In this document: positions 43,487 to 47,661 of the stretch, piece after piece
How the letters are laid out: every line of letters starts with the position of its first letter
Numbering within the stretch: position 1 is the stretch's first letter
Source: Phycisphaerales bacterium UBA3190
GTDB lineage: Bacteria > Planctomycetota > Phycisphaerae > Phycisphaerales > UBA1924
Reading direction: 5' to 3'
Assembly: GCA_002364005.1 (NCBI GenBank)
Contig: DEXG01000001.1
Location: forward strand, 861-48,521
Length of the DNA: 47,661 nucleotides
Translations under genes and position numbers: made by a program
Notes under the pieces: model-generated
Seen by the model: only the letters and a program-made list of their open reading frames with translations
What the model was told of the DNA's origin: nothing
The model's database searches: none

Positions 43487-44422
43487 ATGATCAACGACCT
43501 CCAATCCACCCTCGAGTCCCTGCACGACAAATACAGGGCACTCAACACAGGCACCGTCGCAACCTACATCCCCGAACTCGCCAAAGCCGATCCAGACCTC
43601 TTCTGCATCTCCGTCCGCCTGATCGACGGCACAGAGTTCACCGTCGGCAACAGCGAGGCCGCCTTCACCCTCCAGTCCTGCTCAAAGCCACTCGCACTCG
43701 CCCAGGCACTCGCCACGGTCGGGCGAGAACTCGTCATGTCACTCACAGGCGTCGAGCCCACAGGCAACTCATACGCCTCCATCGTCGGCCTCGACCAGAT
43801 CGGCAAGCCCCTCAACCCCATGGTCAACGCCGGGGCCATCGTCACCGCTTCACTCCTCGGGGGCACATCCCCAGAAGACCGGTTCGAACGATTGACCTCC
43901 GGGCTCAGCGCATTCACCGGCTCACCCATGCAGGTCGACCAGGCCGTGTACGAATCCGAACAGCGAACAAGCGACCGCAACAGGGCCCTCGCCTACCTCC
44001 TCAAATCCAAGGGGACCATCGAGGGCAATGTCGAACAGCACCTCGATCTCTACATCAAGCAATGCGCCATGCGCACCAACACCCGCCAGATCGCCATCGC
44101 CGCCGCAACGCTCGCAAACAACGGCCTCAACCCCGTCACCAAAGAGCGGGCCATCAGCGCCGAGTACATTAAGGACATCCTGGTCGTCATGCTCATGAAC
44201 GGCATGTACAACTACGCAGGGCGATGGGCCTACGAGGTCGGCATCCCGGCCAAATCCGGCGTCTCCGGGGCCATGATGGGCGTCGTCCCGGGCGTCATGG
44301 GCATCGCCGTCTACTCACCCCGCCTCGACGAGTACGGCAACTCCACCCGGGGCCTGGCCGTCTGCCGTGACCTCGTACGCAAATACCACATGCATATCTT
44401 CGATCAACGATCTCCATCCTGA
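43487..44422 (+). CDS. glsA: Glutaminase (GlsA type)
   Basis: A 311-residue enzyme that hydrolyses glutamine to glutamate and ammonia in the cytoplasm. It has the beta-lactamase-like fold with catalytic Ser-x-x-Lys in FTLQSCSKPLALA and family landmarks GVEPTGNSYASI, NPMVNAGAI, and the C-terminal IPAKSGVSGAMMGVVPG. The length matches the family. No sign of regulation is visible; the start lies 101 bp from the divergent channel gene. Confidence 0.95.
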   Translation: MINDLQSTLESLHDKYRALNTGTVATYIPELAKADPDLFCISVRLIDGTEFTVGNSEAAFTLQSCSKPLALAQALATVGRELVMSLTGVEPTGNSYASIVGLDQIGKPLNPMVNAGAIVTASLLGGTSPEDRFERLTSGLSAFTGSPMQVDQAVYESEQRTSDRNRALAYLLKSKGTIEGNVEQHLDLYIKQCAMRTNTRQIAIAAATLANNGLNPVTKERAISAEYIKDILVVMLMNGMYNYAGRWAYEVGIPAKSGVSGAMMGVVPGVMGIAVYSPRLDEYGNSTRGLAVCRDLVRKYHMHIFDQRSPS

Positions 44423-44504
44423 TCCGAACGCGGGCAAATCTCGAACCCGATTGGGCCGTATGATGAACAAATCCGCCCACGCGGTGAAGGAGGATCATCA
44501 CAGC

Positions 44505-45125
44505 ATGCCCAACTCAACCAGAATGCCCCCGGCCCAGGCCCTCGAACGACTCAAAGCCGGCAACGCACGCTTCGCCGCCAACGCAAGGCAGGTCGACCCG
44601 CACGCATTCGACCACGCCGTCGACGAGAAACCAATCGCCCTCATCCTCGGCTGCTGCGACCACCGTGTTCCCCCGGACATCCTCTTCGACGCCGGGCTCG
44701 GCAACCTCTTCTCGATCCGTGTCGCGGGCAACATCGTCACACCCACCCAGCTCGGGTCCATCGAGTTCGGCGCACTGACCTTCGGCCCACGCCTGCTCGT
44801 CGTCATCGGGCACCAACGCTGCGGCGCCATCCAGGCAACGCTCCGCGACCTCATCGACAACCAACCCCCCGGCTCGGATCATCTCAAAGCCATCGTCGAT
44901 CGCATGTCCCCCGCATGCAAAGCATGCTGCGAAGAACACGGCGTCGACACCGACTTCGACGAGCTGACCTATGCCGTCACCATCAACAACATCAAGAACT
45001 CAATCGCGCAGCTCAAGTCAGAATCCGAGATCCTGCGTGACCTCATCGACAATGACGGGCTCGTCATCATCGGCGCGTACTACAACATGGACTCGGGCGT
45101 GGTCGAGTTCTTCGAGGACGAGTGA
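44505..45125 (+). CDS. Beta-class carbonic anhydrase
   Basis: A 206-residue zinc enzyme interconverting CO2 and bicarbonate. The first zinc Cys with the Asp-Arg dyad is in ILGCCDHRVPP, where most homologues read CSDSR; the remaining ligands are in VIGHQRCGAI (His and Cys). Other landmarks are LFSIRVAGNIV and the C-terminal IIGAYYNMDSGVVEFF. ATG 44505 is preferred because AAGGAGG precedes it, though ATG 44460/44463 would add about 15 residues. It follows glutaminase by 80 bp and converges on the endonuclease gene. Confidence 0.93.
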   Translation: MPNSTRMPPAQALERLKAGNARFAANARQVDPHAFDHAVDEKPIALILGCCDHRVPPDILFDAGLGNLFSIRVAGNIVTPTQLGSIEFGALTFGPRLLVVIGHQRCGAIQATLRDLIDNQPPGSDHLKAIVDRMSPACKACCEEHGVDTDFDELTYAVTINNIKNSIAQLKSESEILRDLIDNDGLVIIGAYYNMDSGVVEFFEDE

Positions 45126-45136
45126 GCCGGGCTCAC
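45122..45136. other. Short palindrome holding both convergent stop codons
   Basis: GTGAGC-CGG-GCTCAC is a perfect 6-bp inverted repeat. Its left arm contains the TGA of carbonic anhydrase and its right arm the TCA (TGA on the minus strand) of the endonuclease gene. There is no T run, so it is not a classic terminator, but it may act as a compact bidirectional barrier. Confidence 0.45.
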
Positions 45137-46839
45137 GGGCAGCCGGCGCTGTACGCACCGAGGAACGCGCTGACATCAAAGAAGTTCAGCTCGCCGTCGT
45201 TGGTGAAGTCGGCACCCAGGTCGTTGCTCGAGTAGAGGCCAAGGAACTCGCTGACATCGAAGAAGTTGAGCATGCCGTCGCCGTTGAGGTCGGGCGAGCA
45301 CACCGAGCCGGCGACTTCGCCGCTCAGGTTCAGCGTGAGGTCTTCGACGATGACATCGCCCGGGAACATCGATCGGCTGTTGTACACCCGCAGGGTGTAT
45401 GTCGCCGAGTAAACACCCTCGTTGTCATCGTCGAGGATGACATCGAACGACGCCATGCCGGCGCTGCTCAGGTCGGTGATCGACATCAGGTCGGTCCCCA
45501 ACGCCGCGGTGTCGCCAACGCTCGAGACAATCTCGACATCGACTGGTGCCGCGAACGCTCCACCCAGAGCGATGTTGAACAGGTCGATGGTTTGGCTCGC
45601 ATCACCATCGCCCGAGGCGATGGTGCCCAGATCGATGCTCAGGGTGTCGAGGTCGCTGCCGGAATCGAACGAGCCGTTGCCGGGGTTGAAGACACTCATG
45701 GCGACCGAGACCAGGTCGTCGCCGTCGTTGGCGCCCTTGCCGCTGCCCGCCTGGGTGGTGACATCAAGGTTGTCGATCATGACCGAGCCGAAGACCATGC
45801 CGGTGTTGTCGGTGTAGCCGGCGTCGAAGCTCATGGTGAGTGTTTCGCTGCTGCCGTTGGTCCCGATCGCGAACGCCTGATAGCAGCCGTCGAGGTTGGT
45901 TGTGATGCCGGCGCTGGGCGACACGCGGTAGAAGGTGCCGTCGTCGCCGTTCTTATGGAGCGTCACCTGGATCGGGTCGATGACCTCGCCCACGAGCACA
46001 TTGCCCAGATCGATGTCGATCATGGAAGCACCGTCCGCCGGGGCCAGATCGCCAACATAGAGCGTTGAGTCATTGAACTGATCAACATAGACCGACCACA
46101 CAAACTCAGGATGGTCGATGTAGGCGTTGCGGTTGTTCGTGCGCAGCGGGTTGAGCGTGACGCTGTAGACCGCGTGGTTGCGGCGGCGTTCGAACTCGTC
46201 GGGGATATCGAGGTAATGCCAGGCGATGAGGGATTCGAGATCGCCCATCTGGTTGCCGCTGGGGGTGCCGTTGACGAGTGACATGCCGGTACCGGCGTAG
46301 CGGGTGTCGCTGTAAAAGAGCGAGCGGGCGATGTCGCCCTTGTCCATGTCGCCCGGGAAGTAGAAGGATCCCAGTGATCGGAAGCTGCCGGTGGTGTTGG
46401 CGCCGCCTCCGAATGGCTTGTTGCCGCGTGAGCTGTTGATGCTCGGGTTGCAGGGCTTGAGGGCGTGGGGGTCGCCGATGTTTCCGGTGCTGCCGTTGCT
46501 GGCGCTGCCGGGCTGGCGGCTCTGGGGCCAGACATGCTCGCGGTTCCAGGTGCTCCCGCTGTCCCAGCTGCTGCTGACGCTGGCACGGTTGTAGCACAAG
46601 AGGATGTTGTTGGGGTTGTTTGGGTCGGTATCGATGTAGCGGGACATGTCCCGGAAGTTGCCGTAGTTGCGCATGATGTGGCCGGCGCTCATGGCTGCGG
46701 TCAGCTGGGACTTGAGTGTTGTCCCGGTGCCTGTCGCGCCGCTGTAGTAGGCCGCGGGTGCTTCGTAGGCGTCGCCGGCGGCGAGTGCGGCAGGGCAGAT
46801 CATGGCGGCGATACAAATCGAAAAAATGGGCTGATGCAA
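45133..46839 (-). CDS. Secreted endonuclease I with double GC-type dockerin tail
   Basis: A 568-residue secreted nuclease. A TTG start at 46839 gives a normal signal peptide (HQPIFSICIAAMICPAALAA) and is preceded by GGAG eight bases upstream; the ATG at 46803 would leave almost no signal. The endonuclease I (EndA/Vvn-type) domain spans about residues 25-260 with STWNREHVWPQSR (catalytic His), GDPHALKPCNPSINSSRGN (metal ligands) and LESLIAWHYLDIPDE. A beta-rich middle region follows, then two FFDVS dockerin segments ending SAGCP. It should degrade extracellular DNA or RNA for nutrient gain. The frame stays open without a stop up to an ATG at 47508, so a longer fusion is formally possible. Confidence 0.87.
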   Translation of the reverse strand: MHQPIFSICIAAMICPAALAAGDAYEAPAAYYSGATGTGTTLKSQLTAAMSAGHIMRNYGNFRDMSRYIDTDPNNPNNILLCYNRASVSSSWDSGSTWNREHVWPQSRQPGSASNGSTGNIGDPHALKPCNPSINSSRGNKPFGGGANTTGSFRSLGSFYFPGDMDKGDIARSLFYSDTRYAGTGMSLVNGTPSGNQMGDLESLIAWHYLDIPDEFERRRNHAVYSVTLNPLRTNNRNAYIDHPEFVWSVYVDQFNDSTLYVGDLAPADGASMIDIDLGNVLVGEVIDPIQVTLHKNGDDGTFYRVSPSAGITTNLDGCYQAFAIGTNGSSETLTMSFDAGYTDNTGMVFGSVMIDNLDVTTQAGSGKGANDGDDLVSVAMSVFNPGNGSFDSGSDLDTLSIDLGTIASGDGDASQTIDLFNIALGGAFAAPVDVEIVSSVGDTAALGTDLMSITDLSSAGMASFDVILDDDNEGVYSATYTLRVYNSRSMFPGDVIVEDLTLNLSGEVAGSVCSPDLNGDGMLNFFDVSEFLGLYSSNDLGADFTNDGELNFFDVSAFLGAYSAGCP

Positions 46840-47508
46840 GGTGGGGCTCCGTTCATCGGCGGGGGTTTGGTTTCGGAAGGCTAGTTTAGCAGGGGCATCG
46901 AACAAAGCCCAGCGCTGATTTGGTGGGGAGGCGTCGAAACGGCCCGGAAACCGGGGCAAATGGGGTGGGGCTTGGGTTATGGGAACATGGGCGGGGGGAT
47001 TGGCTTCGGCGGTGTGTTGGGCGCTGTTTGGGGCGATGGGGGGCGTGGATCGTGCTGGTGTGTGTTGGTGCTGTGGTTCGAGGGTCAGATCGCGCTGTGC
47101 GTTGGTGTGTTCTTTGGTGGGTGCGAGTTTGGACGCGGCTTTTCGGATGGTCTCTTCGTGGTGGCGATCGGTGGGTTGTTGTTTGCAGATGTCGTTGAGG
47201 CGTGCTTTGGCGGTAAAGCGTGTCTCGGATTCGACGAGCTTGGCGCGGGCGGTGCTGATCTGGTCGATGGCGGTTTGGAGGTAGGCGAACTCGGGTGATT
47301 CGAGGATGGCGATGAGCTTGTTGAGCGTGAGGCCGTGGTAGTCGCAGAGGTCGAGCGTGGCGACGGTGGGGTCGAGCAGGTCGCGTATGAGGGCGTTGGT
47401 GAGTTTTGGGCTCGGGGGTGTTGAAGCCCCCTCCGACCCGCCTTTGGCGGGCCACCTCCCCGCGTGGCGCGGGGAGGGAGTTGATTTGGTTGTCTTGTCG
47501 GTGTGCAT
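46840..47508 (-). CDS. Helical protein ORF running without a stop into the endonuclease frame
   Basis: From ATG 47508 (AGGGG upstream in the gene's sense) the frame reads a low-complexity start, then a helical region LTNALIRDLLDPTVATLDLC and HGLTLNKLIAILESPEFAYL, then ARAKLVESETRF and ETIRKAASKL. It looks like a small Phycisphaerae-type helical protein I cannot name. After about residue 120 the sequence is Pro/Thr/Gln-rich with no domain, and no stop occurs before the nuclease. Either the real gene ends through a frameshift (another frame stops at 47085), or its stop was lost and it now forms a 791-residue fusion with the nuclease. A signal peptide in the middle argues against a working fusion. 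Confidence 0.5.
47437..47476. repeat. REP-like pair of GC-rich hairpins
   Basis: CCCGCC-TTTG-GGCGG-type and CTCCCCGCG-TGG-CGCGGGGAG palindromes stand five bases apart, in the style of intergenic REP elements. They fall inside the N-terminal coding region of the ORF above, where they encode the low-complexity RHAGRWPAKGGSEGAS. A single copy in this window. Confidence 0.5.
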
Positions 47509-47661
47509 GATGCGCCCCTTTCGGTTGAGCTTGGGGTTGGGGGCGCGGGTTGTTGGTTCGGTTTGTCGATCGGGGGTGATGGGGGAATTGTACGGATTGG
47601 TTTTGACGGCTCAAGGGGGGCGTGGGGGAGTGACTTGAAGTTGCGCACGGGGGTGGTGATT
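47509..47661. other. Window end, intergenic
   Basis: GC-rich sequence with no recognised gene; it presumably includes the promoter of the minus-strand ORF starting at 47508. Confidence 0.4.

Noticed and set aside
44640..44680. CCDHR instead of CSDSR in carbonic anhydrase as a sign of lost activity
   Set aside because: The zinc Cys, Asp-Arg dyad, His and second Cys are all present, so the enzyme is probably active.

Overview
The window looks like a piece of a Planctomycetota chromosome, most likely class Phycisphaerae, order Phycisphaerales. The evidence is four secreted proteins ending in the 'N/D-FFDVS-x-F-x(3)-Y/F...GCP' tail (GC-type dockerin), a PEP-CTERM-like protein with a PTPGA variant motif, a DUF1800/DUF1501 gene pair, and a prepilin-like protein with a 'FVDGHVE' tail. 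GC content is high through most of it. The first ~9.7 kb has more mixed codon use and carries repeats, broken genes and IS remnants, so I read it as an accessory region.

1-9.7 kb: a Zn/Cd/Pb P1B-type ATPase, a minus-strand cystathionine gamma-synthase-like enzyme, a DUF1800 gene interrupted by two in-frame TAG codons and followed by its DUF1501 partner, IS3-family remnants, and a secreted dockerin-tailed protein. A same-orientation dispersed repeat of about 89 bp (four copies plus one fragment) sits between these genes. 9.7-16.3 kb: a TetR regulator with a palindromic operator at its start heads a tripartite RND efflux operon. The RND permease frame is broken once at a C5 tract. 16.4-18.8 kb: a PaiB-like FMN-binding protein and a class C beta-lactamase-fold serine hydrolase. 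19.1-25.5 kb: a second exporter operon (NodT outer-membrane lipoprotein, HlyD adaptor, fused ATPase-ATPase-permease of RbbA type, YhhJ-type permease). 25.5-27.6 kb: a MarC C-terminal remnant, a DUF900 lipoprotein hydrolase and a possible PD-(D/E)XK protein.

27.7-40.6 kb is the most coherent block: a beta-glucan (probably laminarin-type) utilisation locus. It has a sugar-importer ATPase, a secreted GH16-CBM6-dockerin glucanase, a clan GH-A lipoprotein glycosidase, an operon of pseudopilin-like protein, LacI regulator, solute-binding protein and two permeases, a CBM-like dockerin protein, a GH1 beta-glucosidase and a PEP-CTERM-like protein. Five copies of the palindrome GTAAC-N-GTTAC and one variant (GAAAC-N-GTTTC) lie in its promoter regions. 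They tie the locus into one likely LacI regulon: polymer cut outside the cell, oligomers imported by the ABC system, then cleaved in the cytoplasm by GH1.

40.7-47.7 kb: an MFS transporter, a guanidine-III riboswitch in front of a Gdx/SugE-type guanidinium exporter, a voltage-sensor-type potassium channel with a zinc-ribbon tail, glutaminase, beta-carbonic anhydrase, and a secreted endonuclease I with a double dockerin tail. The open frame of that nuclease runs upstream, without a stop, into an apparently separate helical protein. No tRNA, rRNA or CRISPR array was recognised. All functions come from reading motifs by eye; no database search was run.
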